Source of the DNA: Pseudomonas nitroreducens
GTDB taxonomy: Bacteria > Pseudomonadota > Gammaproteobacteria > Pseudomonadales > Pseudomonadaceae
Assembly: GCF_024170165.1 (NCBI RefSeq)
Contig: NZ_JALJXP010000005.1
Span: forward strand, 248,001-312,000
Direction: 5' to 3'
DNA: 64,000 nucleotides
In this document: in pieces, positions 20,270 through 30,269 of the stretch
Layout of the letters: every line of letters begins with the position of its first letter
Numbering within the stretch: position 1 is the first letter of the stretch
Program-made: the position numbers and the translations under genes
Notes under the pieces: generated by a model
Database searches by the model: none
Seen by the model: the letters and a program-made list of their open reading frames with translations, nothing else
Told to the model about the DNA's origin: nothing

Positions 20270-21262
20270 ATGTACGCACAACTGGTTGAGACCGGCGTGA
20301 AGCGCATCAAGGCGCTGGAGGAGATGTCCCCCGAGGAACGCGCCTTCCAGGAAAAGATCGATGCCGAGATCAAGATCGAAGCGAAGAACTGGATGCCCGA
20401 CGCCTACCGCCAGACGCTGATCCGGCAGATTTCCCAGCACGCCCACTCCGAGATCGTCGGCATGCTGCCCGAAGGCAACTGGGTGACCCGCGCGCCGACC
20501 CTGAAGCGCAAGCTGCAACTGATGGCGAAGATCCAGGACGAGGCCGGCCACGGCCTGTACCTCTACAGCGCCATGGAAACCCTGGGCGCCGACCGTGACG
20601 CCGAGATCGCCAAGCTGCATTCGGGCAAGGCCAAGTACTCGAGCATCTTCAACTACCCGACGCTGAACTGGGCCGACATGGGCGCAGTGGGCTGGCTGGT
20701 GGACGGCGCCGCCATCGTCAACCAGGTGGTGCTCCAGCGCACCTCCTACGGCCCGTACTCCCGCGCGATGATCCGCATCTGCAAGGAAGAAAGTTTCCAC
20801 CAGCGCCAGGGCTACGAAATCCTCCTGACCATGATGCGCCATGGCAACCCGGCGCAGAAGGACATGGTCCAGGACGCCATCAACCGCCTCTGGTGGCCGG
20901 CCCTGATGATGTTCGGCCCGAGCGACGCCGACTCCCCCAACAGCGCCCAGTCCATGGCCTGGAAGATCAAACGGCAGAGCAACGACGAACTGCGCCAGCG
21001 CTTCGTCGACCAGACCGTGCCGCAGCTCGAACTGCTCGGCTGCACCGCGCCGGACCCGGACCTGAAGTGGAACGAGGAACGCGGCCACTACGACTTCGGC
21101 GACATCCAGTGGGAAGAGTTCTACGAAGTGCTCAAGGGCAACGGCCCGTGCAACACCGAGCGCGTCGCCACCCGCCGCAAGGCCATCGAGGACGGCGCCT
21201 GGGTCCGCGAAGCCGCGGTCGCCTACGCCCGCAAACAACAACAGAAACGCGACGCCGCCTGA
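20270..21262 (+). CDS. paaA: Phenylacetyl-CoA epoxidase subunit A (catalytic)
   Basis: Catalytic alpha subunit of the diiron 1,2-phenylacetyl-CoA epoxidase, 330 aa. Diiron ligand helices are visible as [18 protein letters not shown] and [16 protein letters not shown]. It works with PaaB, PaaC and the reductase PaaE to insert oxygen into the ring. It is first in a tight five-gene operon with its own upstream control region. Confidence 0.97.
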   Translation: MYAQLVETGVKRIKALEEMSPEERAFQEKIDAEIKIEAKNWMPDAYRQTLIRQISQHAHSEIVGMLPEGNWVTRAPTLKRKLQLMAKIQDEAGHGLYLYSAMETLGADRDAEIAKLHSGKAKYSSIFNYPTLNWADMGAVGWLVDGAAIVNQVVLQRTSYGPYSRAMIRICKEESFHQRQGYEILLTMMRHGNPAQKDMVQDAINRLWWPALMMFGPSDADSPNSAQSMAWKIKRQSNDELRQRFVDQTVPQLELLGCTAPDPDLKWNEERGHYDFGDIQWEEFYEVLKGNGPCNTERVATRRKAIEDGAWVREAAVAYARKQQQKRDAA

Positions 21263-21282
21263 GCCGCGAGGAGAGAGAAGTC

Positions 21283-21564
21283 ATGTCCGAGTGGACCCTT
21301 TTTGAAGTGTTCGTACGCAGCAAGCACGGGCTCAATCACAAGCACGTCGGCAGCGTCCACGCCGCCGACGCCGCCATGGCCATCGAGAACGCCCGCGAGC
21401 TGTACACCCGCCGCAACGAAGGCGTGAGCCTGTGGGTCGTGCCCTCCGCGCTGATCACCGCCTCCTCCCCCGACGAGAAGGACCCGCTGTTCGACCCGTC
21501 GCAGGACAAGGTCTACCGCCACGCCAGCTTCTACGAGCTGCCGCCCGAAGTCGGCCACATGTGA
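21283..21564 (+). CDS. paaB: Phenylacetyl-CoA epoxidase subunit B
   Basis: Small non-catalytic subunit of 93 aa, starting MSEWTLFEVFVRSKHGLNHK. It keeps the family blocks HVGSVHAADAAMAIENARE and YTRRNEGVSLWVVPS. GGAGAGAG precedes the ATG and paaC follows after 10 bp. It bridges PaaAC heterodimers in the E. coli complex. Confidence 0.96.
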   Translation: MSEWTLFEVFVRSKHGLNHKHVGSVHAADAAMAIENARELYTRRNEGVSLWVVPSALITASSPDEKDPLFDPSQDKVYRHASFYELPPEVGHM

Positions 21565-21574
21565 GACGCGTGCG

Positions 21575-22348
21575 ATGAATCCGAATTCCGACAAGATCGA
21601 ATACCTGCTGCGCCTCGCCGACAGCGCCCTGATCCAGGGCCAGCGCCTGTGCGAATGGTGCGGCCACGCCCCGGCGCTGGAAGAAGAACTGGCGCTGATG
21701 AACGTCGGCCTCGACCTCGTGGGCCAGGCGCGCAACTGGTACGAGTACGCCGTGGAGCTGCTGGACGACGGCCGCGACGCCGACGCCCTGGCCTTCCGCC
21801 GCGACGAGCGCGCCTTCCGCAATCTGCTGCTGGTGGAGCAGCCCAACGGCGACTTCGCCGTGACCATCACCAAGCAGTTCCTCTATGACGCCTGGCACTT
21901 CCACGTGCTGCACGCCCTGAGCGCCTCCAGCGACGAACGCATCGCCGCCATCGCCGCCAAGGGTCTGAAGGAAGTCACCTACCACCTGCGCCGCTCCGGC
22001 GAGTGGATGCAGCGCCTGGGTGATGGCACCGAGCAAAGCCATGCGCGCATGCTCGCGGCGATCCCGCAGGTGTGGCGCTTCACCGTCGAGCTGTGCCCCT
22101 CTCAAGAGCAAGCCGACGAGATCGAGCAGCGGCTGTTCGCCGAAGGCGTCGCGCCGAACCCGGAAGAACTCGCCGCCGCCTGGAAAGCCAAGGTCGCCGA
22201 CATCTTCGCCGCCGCGACCCTGCCGCTGCCCGAGCCTGCGGTGAACTTCTACCTCAGTGGTCGTCGCGGTGTGCACACCGAGCATCTGGGCATTCTCCTG
22301 GCCGAGATGCAGTTCCTCCAGCGGGCCTACCCCGATGCGACCTGGTGA
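21575..22348 (+). CDS. paaC: Phenylacetyl-CoA epoxidase subunit C
   Basis: Structural ferritin-like subunit of 257 aa that pairs with PaaA. Helices with EWCGHAPALEEELALMNVGL and FLYDAWHFHVLHALS match PaaC. Its 3' end overlaps the start of paaD by 14 bp. Confidence 0.96.
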   Translation: MNPNSDKIEYLLRLADSALIQGQRLCEWCGHAPALEEELALMNVGLDLVGQARNWYEYAVELLDDGRDADALAFRRDERAFRNLLLVEQPNGDFAVTITKQFLYDAWHFHVLHALSASSDERIAAIAAKGLKEVTYHLRRSGEWMQRLGDGTEQSHARMLAAIPQVWRFTVELCPSQEQADEIEQRLFAEGVAPNPEELAAAWKAKVADIFAAATLPLPEPAVNFYLSGRRGVHTEHLGILLAEMQFLQRAYPDATW

Positions 22349-22868
22349 GCTGATTACCAGCGACCGCGGCGCGCGCGCAGGCACGGCTGACGACCTCAGC
22401 CGCGCCTGGAACGTGCTCGGCGCGGTGATGGACCCGGAAGTGCCGGTGGTCAGCGTCGTCGAACTGGGCATCGTGCGCGGGCTCGACTGGCAGGACGGGC
22501 ACTTGCACGTGGTGGTCACCCCCACCTACTCCGGCTGCCCGGCCACCGAGGTCATCGAGCAGGACATCCAGCACGCCCTGGAGCACGCCGGCTTCGCCGC
22601 GCCGCAACTGGAACGCCGGCTGAACCCGGCCTGGACCACCGACTGGATCAGCGACAGCGGCCGCGAAGCGTTGCGCGTCTACGGCATCGCCCCGCCGGCC
22701 GGCAGCACCAGCAAGCGCAGCCTGCTCGGCGAAAGCCCGGAAGTCTGCTGCCCGCAGTGCGGCAGCGCGCACACCGAGCTGCTCAGCGAGTTCGGCTCGA
22801 CCGCCTGCAAGGCGCTGTACCGCTGCGTCGACTGCCGCGAACCGTTCGACTACTTCAAGTGCATCTGA
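22335..22868 (+). CDS. paaD: PaaD, Fe-S maturation protein of the epoxidase
   Basis: 177-aa protein with an N-terminal MIP18/DUF59 domain (MDPEVPVVSVVELGIVRGL, TPTYSGCPATEV) and a C-terminal zinc-ribbon-like Cys cluster (CCPQCG and CVDCREPFDYFKC). It is needed for assembly of an active epoxidase in other bacteria. The start chosen is the ATG inside the end of paaC, since a longer form would lie almost wholly in paaC coding sequence. Confidence 0.93.
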   Translation: MRPGELITSDRGARAGTADDLSRAWNVLGAVMDPEVPVVSVVELGIVRGLDWQDGHLHVVVTPTYSGCPATEVIEQDIQHALEHAGFAAPQLERRLNPAWTTDWISDSGREALRVYGIAPPAGSTSKRSLLGESPEVCCPQCGSAHTELLSEFGSTACKALYRCVDCREPFDYFKCI

Positions 22869-22893
22869 GCGGCGACGCCGCCGGAGAAGAACA

Positions 22894-23970
22894 ATGAGCA
22901 AGTTCCACAGCCTGAAAATCAAGGAAGTGCGCGCGGAAACCCGTGACGCCGTGTCCATCGCCTTCGACGTCCCGGCGGCCCTCGCCGACAGCTTCCGCTT
23001 CCAGCACGGCCAGCACCTGGTCATGCGCACCCAGCTCGATGGCGAGGAAGTGCGCCGCTCCTATTCCATCTGCAGCGGCGTCAATGACGGCGAGCTGCGC
23101 GTGGCGATCAAGCGCGTGCCGGGCGGGCGTTTCTCCGCCTATGCCAACGAAGCGCTGAAGGTCGGCGCCAGCCTGGAAGTGATGCCGCCGGCCGGCCACT
23201 TCAACGTCCAGCTGGACCCGGCGCGCCACGGCAACTACCTGGCGGTCGCCGCCGGCAGCGGTATCACGCCGATCCTGTCGATCGTCAAGACCACCCTGGA
23301 AACCGAGCCGCACAGCGGCGTCACCCTGCTCTACGGCAACCGTTCCAGCAATGCCGCGATGTTCCGCGAGCAGCTCGAAGACCTGAAGAACCGCTACCTG
23401 CAGCGCCTCAACCTGATCTTCGTGTTCAGCCGCGAACAGCAGGACGTGGACCTCTACAACGGCCGCATCGACGCCGACAAATGCGGCCAGCTGTTCAGCC
23501 GCTGGCTCGACGTGAAGAGCCTCGACGCTGCCTTCATCTGCGGCCCGCAGGCGATGACCGAGACCGTGCGCGACCAGCTCAAGGGCAACGGCATGTCGGC
23601 CGAGCGCATCCATTTCGAACTGTTCGCCGCCGCTGGCAGCGAGAGCAAGCGCGAGGCTCGCCAGGCCGCCGCCGCGATCGACAGCGCGAAGAGCCAGATC
23701 ACCGTGATCAGCGATGGCCGCGAGCTGTCCTTCGAGCTGGCCCGCAACAGCGTCAGCGTGCTCGATGCCGGTAACGAACACGGCGCCGAACTGCCCTACT
23801 CCTGCAAGGCCGGCGTGTGCTCGACCTGCAAGTGCAAGGTGGTTTCCGGCGAGGTGGAGATGGACAGCAACTTCGCCCTGGAGGACTACGAAGTGGCGGC
23901 CGGCTACGTGCTGAGCTGCCAGGCGTACCCGATCAGCGACAGCGTGGTGCTCGACTTCGATCAGCTCTGA
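22894..23970 (+). CDS. paaE: Phenylacetyl-CoA epoxidase reductase
   Basis: 358-aa electron-transfer subunit. The N-terminal FAD domain has RRSYSICSG, the NAD(P) domain has AAGSGITPILS, and a C-terminal plant-type 2Fe-2S ferredoxin domain has CKAGVCSTCKCKV plus a distal Cys in LSCQAYP. It passes electrons from NADPH to the PaaA diiron site. It ends paaABCDE. Confidence 0.96.
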   Translation: MSKFHSLKIKEVRAETRDAVSIAFDVPAALADSFRFQHGQHLVMRTQLDGEEVRRSYSICSGVNDGELRVAIKRVPGGRFSAYANEALKVGASLEVMPPAGHFNVQLDPARHGNYLAVAAGSGITPILSIVKTTLETEPHSGVTLLYGNRSSNAAMFREQLEDLKNRYLQRLNLIFVFSREQQDVDLYNGRIDADKCGQLFSRWLDVKSLDAAFICGPQAMTETVRDQLKGNGMSAERIHFELFAAAGSESKREARQAAAAIDSAKSQITVISDGRELSFELARNSVSVLDAGNEHGAELPYSCKAGVCSTCKCKVVSGEVEMDSNFALEDYEVAAGYVLSCQAYPISDSVVLDFDQL

Positions 23971-23988
23971 TTTCGCTTTTCGCTTCTC

Positions 23989-24164
23989 GTAGGAGCGAGC
24001 TTGCTCGCGAACCGCACTCTGCCGAAATCCCGGCATGAAGCGGAACCCTGATCGCGGACGGAGTCCGCTCCTACGAAAGCCAATCCCACAGTAGGAGCGG
24101 ACTCTGTCCGCGATTCGCCGGCAGAGCCGGTGCCAACCAGGTTCGCGAGCAAGCTCGCTCCTAC
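23989..24164. repeat. Nested REP cluster of two types
   Basis: Four elements in mirror order: GTAGGAGCGAGCTTGCTCGC forward (23989), GGACGGAGTCCGCTCCTAC reverse (to 24074), GTAGGAGCGGACTCTGTCC forward (24091) and GTTCGCGAGCAAGCTCGC reverse (24141-24164). One type frames the other. It fills half of the 360-bp paaE-paaZ gap; no gene is seen there. Confidence 0.85.
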
Positions 24165-24330
24165 GAAAGGAAAACAACTCGGCTCCACCGCCAGCGGCTC
24201 ACAAGGCTCCTGGCGAACCTAATCCGGCGGCCCAGTCCCGCCACTTCATAAGTACCGCCGACGCCCACCCAGCGCGGCGGTCACCGGCAGCAGCCGGCCC
24301 CCTTGCGTAGCGATCCGGAGGAAGACAACC

Positions 24331-26382
24331 ATGGCCCAAGAGCCAATCCTGCAAAGTTTCATCGGCGGCCGCTGGGTCGGCCAGCACGGCGCCCAGGTGC
24401 TGCGTAGCGCGCTCAACGGCCAGACCGTGGCGCGCACCCACGAGGAGGTGCTGGACTTCGGGCAAGCCGTTGCCCATGCCCGCGAGCAGGGCCTGAAAGA
24501 ACTGATGTCCATGGACTTCCAGCAGCGCGCCCAGCGCCTGAAGGCCCTGGCGCTGTACCTGACCGAGCGCAAGGAACAGCTCTACGAGATCTCCCGCCAC
24601 AGCGGCGCCACCCGCGCCGACAGCTGGATCGACATCGAAGGCGGTGCCGGCACCCTGTTCGCCTACGCCGGCGTCGGTGGCCGCGAGTTGCCGTCGGGCA
24701 ACGTCGTCCACGAAGGCCCGGCCATCCCGCTGGGCAAGACCGGCAAGTTCGCCGGCAGCCACATCCTGGTGCCGCGCGGCGGCATCGCCGTGCACATCAA
24801 CGCCTTCAACTTCCCCATCTGGGGGATGCTGGAGAAGTTCGCGCCGAGCTTCCTCGCCGGCATGCCCTGCATCGTCAAACCGGCTACCGCCACCAGCTAC
24901 ATCACCGAAGCCGCCGTGCGGGTGATGCATGAGTCCGGCCTGCTGCCAGCCGGCAGCCTGCAGCTGATCATCGGCGGCACCGGCGACCTGCTGGACCGTC
25001 TGCAGGGCCAGGACGTGGTGACTTTCACCGGCTCCGCCGACACCGCCGCCAAGCTGCGCGTGAACGCCAACCTGATCCGCCACTCGGTGCCGTTCAACGC
25101 CGAGGCCGACTCGCTGAACTGCGCCATCCTCGCCCCGGACGTCACCCCGGACGACGAAGAGTTCGACCTCTTCGTCAAGGAAGTGGCCCGCGAGATGACC
25201 GCCAAGGCCGGACAGAAGTGCACCGCCATCCGCCGCGCCATCGTCCCCGCCAAACACATCGACGCCGTGGCCGAGCGCCTGCGTGAGCGCCTGGCCAAGG
25301 TGGTGATCGGCGACCCGTCGGTGGAAGGCGTGAAGATGGGCGCTCTGGCTTCCCACGCTCAGCAGTCGGACGTCGCCGAGCGCGTCGAAGCGCTGCTGAA
25401 ATCCAGCGAACTGGTCTTCGGCGCCAAGGACGGCTTCGCCCCGCGCGGCGACGGCGTCAGCGAAGGCGCGTTCTTTGCCCCGACCCTGCTGCGCAGCCGT
25501 GATCCACACGCAGAAGGCGGCGCCCACGACATCGAGGCCTTCGGCCCGGTGAGCACCCTGATGGCCTACGACGACATCGACGAAGCCATCGCCCTGGCCG
25601 CTCGCGGCAAGGGCAGCCTGGTGGCCAGCCTGATCACCCGCGATCCGCAGGTGGCGGCGAAAGTCGTCCCGGCCATGGGCGCGCTGCACGGCCGCCTGCA
25701 CATCCTCGACCGCGAATCCGCTGCCGAATCCACCGGCCACGGCTCGCCGCTGCCGGTGCTCAAGCACGGCGGCCCGGGCCGCGCCGGGGGCGGTGAAGAA
25801 CTGGGCGGCCTGCGCGCGGTGAAGCACTACCTGCAGCGCACTGCGGTACAGGGCTCGCCGACCATGCTGATGGCCGTCACCGGCGAATACGTGCGCGGCG
25901 CCAAGGTCTACGAGACCGAGGTGCACCCGTTCCGCCGCTTCTTCGACGACCTGAAGATCGGCGAATCGCTGCTGACCCACCGCCGCACCGTCACCGAAGC
26001 CGACCTGGTCAACTTCGGCTGCCTGTCGGGCGATCACTTCTACATGCACTTCGATGAGCTGGCGGCGAAGGACTCGCAGTTCGGCAAACGCATCGCCCAC
26101 GGCTACTTCGTACTCTCCGCAGCGGCTGGCCTGTTCGTTTCCCCCGGCGTCGGCCCGGTGCTGGCCAACTACGGCCTGGACACCCTGCGCTTCATCAACC
26201 CGGTGGGCATCGGCGACACCATCCAGGCGCGCCTGACCTGCAAGCGCAAGATCGACCAGGGCAAGAAGAGCCCCAAGGGCGAGCCGCAGGGCGTGGTGGC
26301 CTGGGACGTGGAAGTCACCAACCAGCTCGGCGAACTGGTGGCCAGCTACGACATCCTCACCCTGGTGCTCAAGCGCGCTTGA
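24331..26382 (+). CDS. paaZ: PaaZ, oxepin-CoA hydrolase / semialdehyde dehydrogenase
   Basis: Bifunctional ring-opening enzyme of 683 aa. The N-terminal aldehyde dehydrogenase domain (about 1-515) has Glu258 in NAEADSLNCA and Cys297 in AGQKCTAI. The C-terminal MaoC/R-hydratase domain (about 530-683) has LSGDHFYMHFDE and RIAHGYFVLS. It opens oxepin-CoA and oxidises the resulting aldehyde to 3-oxo-5,6-dehydrosuberyl-CoA. GGAGGAAG precedes the ATG. Separated from paaE by REP repeats, it may have its own promoter. Confidence 0.96.
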   Translation: MAQEPILQSFIGGRWVGQHGAQVLRSALNGQTVARTHEEVLDFGQAVAHAREQGLKELMSMDFQQRAQRLKALALYLTERKEQLYEISRHSGATRADSWIDIEGGAGTLFAYAGVGGRELPSGNVVHEGPAIPLGKTGKFAGSHILVPRGGIAVHINAFNFPIWGMLEKFAPSFLAGMPCIVKPATATSYITEAAVRVMHESGLLPAGSLQLIIGGTGDLLDRLQGQDVVTFTGSADTAAKLRVNANLIRHSVPFNAEADSLNCAILAPDVTPDDEEFDLFVKEVAREMTAKAGQKCTAIRRAIVPAKHIDAVAERLRERLAKVVIGDPSVEGVKMGALASHAQQSDVAERVEALLKSSELVFGAKDGFAPRGDGVSEGAFFAPTLLRSRDPHAEGGAHDIEAFGPVSTLMAYDDIDEAIALAARGKGSLVASLITRDPQVAAKVVPAMGALHGRLHILDRESAAESTGHGSPLPVLKHGGPGRAGGGEELGGLRAVKHYLQRTAVQGSPTMLMAVTGEYVRGAKVYETEVHPFRRFFDDLKIGESLLTHRRTVTEADLVNFGCLSGDHFYMHFDELAAKDSQFGKRIAHGYFVLSAAAGLFVSPGVGPVLANYGLDTLRFINPVGIGDTIQARLTCKRKIDQGKKSPKGEPQGVVAWDVEVTNQLGELVASYDILTLVLKRA

Positions 26383-26413
26383 TGCGCTGAGCGCAGCGAC
26401 TCCGGTGTCATCT

Positions 26414-26441
26414 TCGACCGGCCTTCGGGCCGGTCTTTTTA
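26414..26441 (+). terminator. Rho-independent terminator after paaZ
   Basis: GACCGGCC, loop TTC, GGGCCGGTC followed by TTTTTAT, 32 bp after the paaZ stop. Confidence 0.88.
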
Positions 26442-26499
26442 TGCCGGTCGGCCCTGAGGCGTACGGCCCCCGGGGCGCCTCTGCAGGTCGGCCGCGGTT

Positions 26500-26856
26500 T
26501 CAGTCGCCAACGGTGGTCATGCTCTTGCCGTCCACCCGCCGCGTCGGCAGCGACTGCGGATCGAAGCCATCGATGCAGCAGGCATTCACGCTGAGCAGCG
26601 CCGGATTGCTGCGGCGCTGGTGGTAGACGTAGATGCCGCACGTCCCGCAGAAGTAATGCAGCGCCACGCCGCTGTTCCAGCGATACAGGCGCAAGGCCTG
26701 ATCCCCGCGGGTCAATCGGAAGTTGTCCTTCGGCACGGTCGCCATCAGGGCGTTGCGCTTGCGACACAGCGAGCAGTCGCAGCGCACCAGTTCATCGAGC
26801 TCCGCCTCGAAGGCGAAAGCCACCGCGCCGCAGTGGCAGGTGCCGGTGTAGTGCAT
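26500..26856 (-). CDS. GFA/CENP-V family zinc protein
   Basis: 118-aa protein of the GFA (glutathione-dependent formaldehyde-activating-like) family. Zinc ligands are visible in CHCGAV, CDCSLCRKR and FCGTCGIYVY. The substrate is unknown for most members; they bind or shuttle small thiols or aldehydes. GAGGAA precedes the ATG. It is convergent with paaZ and divergent from the MFS gene. Confidence 0.87.
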   Translation of the reverse strand: MHYTGTCHCGAVAFAFEAELDELVRCDCSLCRKRNALMATVPKDNFRLTRGDQALRLYRWNSGVALHYFCGTCGIYVYHQRRSNPALLSVNACCIDGFDPQSLPTRRVDGKSMTTVGD

Positions 26857-27009
26857 GGCTGATTCCTCGTCATGGATGCACTCAGCCTAGACGGCGAGCC
26901 TATTCGTGATTCCAGCTCAACTATCCTTTGCCGTTCATCGCGTTTTTCTCATGGGCCGACTTCCGGACAATGCCTCCCATCGCAGCCCATTCGTCCGGAG
27001 CCCCACAGC

Positions 27010-28209
27010 ATGCCCCTCGCACTCCTGGCGCTGACCCTCAGCGCTTTCGCCATCGGTACGACGGAGTTCGTCATCGTCGGCCTGATTCCGACCATCGCCA
27101 GCGACCTGGGCGTCACCCTGCCCTCCGCCGGCCTGCTGGTCAGCCTCTACGCCCTGAGCGTCGCCATCGGCGCACCGCTGCTCACCGCCATGACCGGGCG
27201 CATCCCGCGCAAGGCCTTGCTGGTAGGGCTGATGGCGCTGTTTACCGTCGGCAACCTGGTGGCCTGGCAGGCGCCCAGCTACGAATCGCTGATCGTCGCG
27301 CGGATCCTCACCGGTCTCGCCCACGGCGTGTTCTTCTCGGTCGGCTCGATCATCGCCACCAACCTGGTGAGCAAGGACAAGGCCGCCAGCGCCATCGCCA
27401 CCATGTTCAGCGGCATGACCGTCGCCTTCGTCACCGGCATCCCGCTGGGCACCTTCATCGGCCAGCACCTGGGCTGGCGCGTGACCTTCCTGGTGGTCGC
27501 CGCCTTCGGCGTGGTCGCCCTGCTCGGCAGCCTGCTGTTCGTACCGAAGAACATCCAGCACAGCCCGCCAGCACCGCTGCTGCGCCAGGCCCGCGTGCTG
27601 CTGCAGCCGCGCCTGCTGCTGGTCTATGCGATGACTGCGGTGGGCTACGGCGGCTCGCTGATCGCCTTCACCTTCCTCGCGCCGATCCTCCAGGACCTGG
27701 CCGGTTTCAGTCCGAACATGGTCGGCGCCGTGCTCCTGGCCTACGGTGTCTCGGTGGCCATCGGCAATATCTGGGGCGGCCGCCTGGCCGACAAACGCGG
27801 CCCGGTCAGCGCCCTGAAGTTCATCTTCGGCCTGCTGGCTTCGGTCCTGCTGGTGCTGACCTTCACCGCCGGTAACCCGTGTCTGGTGGTGCTGACGGTG
27901 CTGGCCTGGGGCGCAGTCGCCTTCGGCAACGTGCCCGGCCTGCAGGTGTATGTCGTGCAACAGGCCGAGCGCGTGGCGCCGGATGCCGTGGACGTGGCCG
28001 CCGGCTTCAACATCGCCGCTTTCAACCTCGGCGTGGCCGGCGGTTCCTGGGCGGGCGGCCTCGTCGTCAGCCACCTGGGCCTGGGCCATACACCCTGGAT
28101 CGCCGCTGTCGTCACCCTCGCCGCCTTCGGCCTGACCGCCCTGAGCGGCCGCCTGGACCGTAGCAATTCCATGGAACCCGCCGCCCCTGGCGCGGTTCCC
28201 ACTCACTGA
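27010..28209 (+). CDS. MFS transporter, DHA1 drug-efflux type
   Basis: 399-aa membrane protein with twelve predicted hydrophobic spans. It opens [20 protein letters not shown] with the GTTEFVIVG motif of the AraJ/YdhP/PbuE branch of DHA1 and has the TM2-TM3 loop motif [11 protein letters not shown]. Substrate unknown; sugar, arabinose-like or drug export are the usual guesses. The aldo-keto reductase dkgB follows 19 bp later, so the two are probably cotranscribed. Confidence 0.85.
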   Translation: MPLALLALTLSAFAIGTTEFVIVGLIPTIASDLGVTLPSAGLLVSLYALSVAIGAPLLTAMTGRIPRKALLVGLMALFTVGNLVAWQAPSYESLIVARILTGLAHGVFFSVGSIIATNLVSKDKAASAIATMFSGMTVAFVTGIPLGTFIGQHLGWRVTFLVVAAFGVVALLGSLLFVPKNIQHSPPAPLLRQARVLLQPRLLLVYAMTAVGYGGSLIAFTFLAPILQDLAGFSPNMVGAVLLAYGVSVAIGNIWGGRLADKRGPVSALKFIFGLLASVLLVLTFTAGNPCLVVLTVLAWGAVAFGNVPGLQVYVVQQAERVAPDAVDVAAGFNIAAFNLGVAGGSWAGGLVVSHLGLGHTPWIAAVVTLAAFGLTALSGRLDRSNSMEPAAPGAVPTH

Positions 28210-28228
28210 TCGACCTAGGAGACTTCCC

Positions 28229-29032
28229 ATGAGCGTTCCCGCATTCGGCCTCGGCACTTTCCGCCTCAAGGGCCAGACCGTCATCGACTCCATCCACACC
28301 GCGCTGGACCTGGGCTATCGCGCCATCGACACCGCGCAGATCTACGGCAACGAAGCCGACGTCGGCGAAGCCATCGCCGGCAGCAAGATCAAGCGTGACG
28401 AGCTGTACCTGACCACCAAGATCTGGACCGAGAACTACGCGGCCGACAAGCTGATCCCCAGCCTCAAGGACAGCCTGCACAAGTTGCGTACCGACCGCGT
28501 CGAACTGACCCTGATCCACTGGCCGTCGCCCAAGGGCGAAGTGCCGGTCGCCGAGTTCATGGGCGCCCTGGCCGAAGCCAAGGCCCAGGGCCTGACGAGC
28601 GAGATCGGCGTCTCCAACTTCACCATCGCGCTGATGCAGGAAGCCATCGCCGCCGTGGGCGCCGGCCAGATCGCCACCAACCAGGTGGAACTGCACCCCT
28701 ACCTGCAGAACCGCAAGGTCGTCGATTTCGCCAGGAGCCAGGGCATCCACATCACCTCGTACATGACCCTGGGCTACGGCAAGGTGCTCGGCGACGAAAC
28801 CATCATCCAGATCGCCAGGCGCCACGGCGTCACGCCGGCGCAGGTCACCCTGGCCTGGGCCATGCAACTGGGCTACTCGGTGATCCCGTCGTCGACCAAA
28901 CGCGAGAACCTCGAAGGCAACCTGCGCGCCGTCGACCTGCGTCTGACCGACGCCGACATGGCCGCCATCGCCGCGCTGGAGCGCAACGAGCGCATCACCA
29001 GCCCGGAAAGCCTGGCCCCGGACTGGGACTGA
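28229..29032 (+). CDS. dkgB: 2,5-diketo-D-gluconic acid reductase B-type aldo-keto reductase
   Basis: NADPH-dependent AKR of 267 aa, which matches DkgB length. The catalytic tetrad is visible as Asp34 and Tyr39 (DTAQIYGNE), Lys64 (TTKIW) and His97 (LIHWPSP). [10 protein letters not shown] is the cofactor loop. It may reduce diketogluconate or methylglyoxal-like aldehydes. Probably cotranscribed with the upstream MFS gene. Confidence 0.87.
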   Translation: MSVPAFGLGTFRLKGQTVIDSIHTALDLGYRAIDTAQIYGNEADVGEAIAGSKIKRDELYLTTKIWTENYAADKLIPSLKDSLHKLRTDRVELTLIHWPSPKGEVPVAEFMGALAEAKAQGLTSEIGVSNFTIALMQEAIAAVGAGQIATNQVELHPYLQNRKVVDFARSQGIHITSYMTLGYGKVLGDETIIQIARRHGVTPAQVTLAWAMQLGYSVIPSSTKRENLEGNLRAVDLRLTDADMAAIAALERNERITSPESLAPDWD

Positions 29033-29090
29033 CCCACCCTTGATCGACAGCCGCCCCTCGGGGCGGCTCTGCCATTGCCTAGGAGTACGG

Positions 29091-30101
29091 ATGAGCGCAG
29101 CAAACGACTATGCAGCCTGGACCTGGACACCCGGCGCCGGCCTCGACGGCCTGAGCCTCAAGCGTCTGCCAGTCCCCATGCCGGGCCCGGACGAAGTACT
29201 GGTGGCCAACACCGCCATCGCGCTGAACCCGGTGGACTGGAAGATGATCGACTGGGGCCGTGACGACTGGCAGCAAGGCCAGGTGCCCGGCGTGGATGGC
29301 GTCGGCATCGTCATTGCGGTGGGCAGCGAGGTGAACCTGCGCGCCGGGGCCCGCGTGGCCTATCACCAGGCGCTGACCCGCGGTGGCAGCTTCGCCGAAG
29401 TCACCCTGCTGCGCGCCCGCGCCGTCTACCCGGTGCCGGAGGCCCTGGACGACGCCACCGCCGCCAGCCTGCCCTGCCCCGGCCTCACCGCCTGGCAGGC
29501 ACTGGATAAACTGCCGGCCTGCAGTAACCGCGACGTGCTGGTGACCGGCGCCGGCGGCGCGGTCGGCTATCTGCTGGCACAACTTGCGCTGCAACGTGGC
29601 CTGCGCGTCTGGGTCACGGCATCGGCGAAACACCGTGAGCACCTGCTGCAACTGGGTGTCGCCGGGGTCTTCGATTACCGCGACGGCCAATGGATCCAGC
29701 AACTGCTCGCCGCCCTTGGCCCGCGCCGCCTGCACGGCATCTTCGATACCGTCAGCGGCAACCATGCCGCCAGCCTCGCTCCGCTGCTGGGCTACAACGG
29801 CCACCTGGTGTGCATCCAGGACCGTCAGGAAAGCGCCCCGCTGCCGGCCTTCAGCACTGCCCTCTCGCTGCACGAAGTGGCGCTCAACAGCATCCACGCC
29901 CACGGCGAAACCCTCGACTGGCAGGAGCTGCACGCCGGCGCAGAGCACCTGATGCTGGGCGTCGCCCATGGCCAGCTGCAGGCGCCGGTGAAGCAGTTTT
30001 TCGACTTCGCCGAGCTGCCCGAAGCGCTGCGCCGCTTGAAGTCCGGCGCAGGCAGCGGTAAATGGATCAGTCGCCTGCCGGCGCCGATGGTCATCGCCTG
30101 A
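29091..30101 (+). CDS. Zinc-independent MDR oxidoreductase
   Basis: 336-aa medium-chain dehydrogenase/reductase of the quinone-oxidoreductase type. The N-terminal GroES-like domain has ALNPVDWKM and VPGVDGVGIV, and the NADPH-binding motif is VTGAGGAVGYLLAQ. No structural zinc Cys cluster is seen. AGGAG lies before the ATG. Substrate unknown. Confidence 0.82.
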   Translation: MSAANDYAAWTWTPGAGLDGLSLKRLPVPMPGPDEVLVANTAIALNPVDWKMIDWGRDDWQQGQVPGVDGVGIVIAVGSEVNLRAGARVAYHQALTRGGSFAEVTLLRARAVYPVPEALDDATAASLPCPGLTAWQALDKLPACSNRDVLVTGAGGAVGYLLAQLALQRGLRVWVTASAKHREHLLQLGVAGVFDYRDGQWIQQLLAALGPRRLHGIFDTVSGNHAASLAPLLGYNGHLVCIQDRQESAPLPAFSTALSLHEVALNSIHAHGETLDWQELHAGAEHLMLGVAHGQLQAPVKQFFDFAELPEALRRLKSGAGSGKWISRLPAPMVIA

Positions 30102-30134
30102 TCGGCAACACCGATTTCGCAGGATGAACAATTC

Positions 30135-30215
30135 GTAGGATGGCGTGGAGCGCAGCGATACCCATCGATACCATGCGCCTGCAGCATGGGTATCGCTGCG
30201 CTCCACCCATCCTAC
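30135..30215. repeat. Inverted repeat, GTAGGATGGCGTGGAGCG type
   Basis: Arms of about 33 bp, GTAGGATGGCGTGGAGCG at 30135 and its reverse complement ending at 30215, with a short spacer. It is the same family as 9641-9743 but with arms in the opposite order. It lies between the MDR and SDR genes. Confidence 0.8.
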
Positions 30216-30269
30216 AAAGGCGCTCCCCGGACAGTTCCGCCAAACACTCTCATCGAACAGGAGAACATC

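Noticed and set aside
23989-24164. CRISPR-like array
   Set aside because: The repeats are inverted rather than direct, differ in type, have no uniform spacers and no cas genes are near; they are nested REP elements.
24199-26100. Minus-strand open frame (633 codons) opposite paaZ
   Set aside because: Mirror of the paaZ frame, with no recognisable domain or start signal.
29047-29070. GCCGCCCC/GGGGCGGC hairpin after dkgB as a terminator
   Set aside because: A good stem, but no T tract follows and the next gene starts 20 bp later; not called as a terminator.
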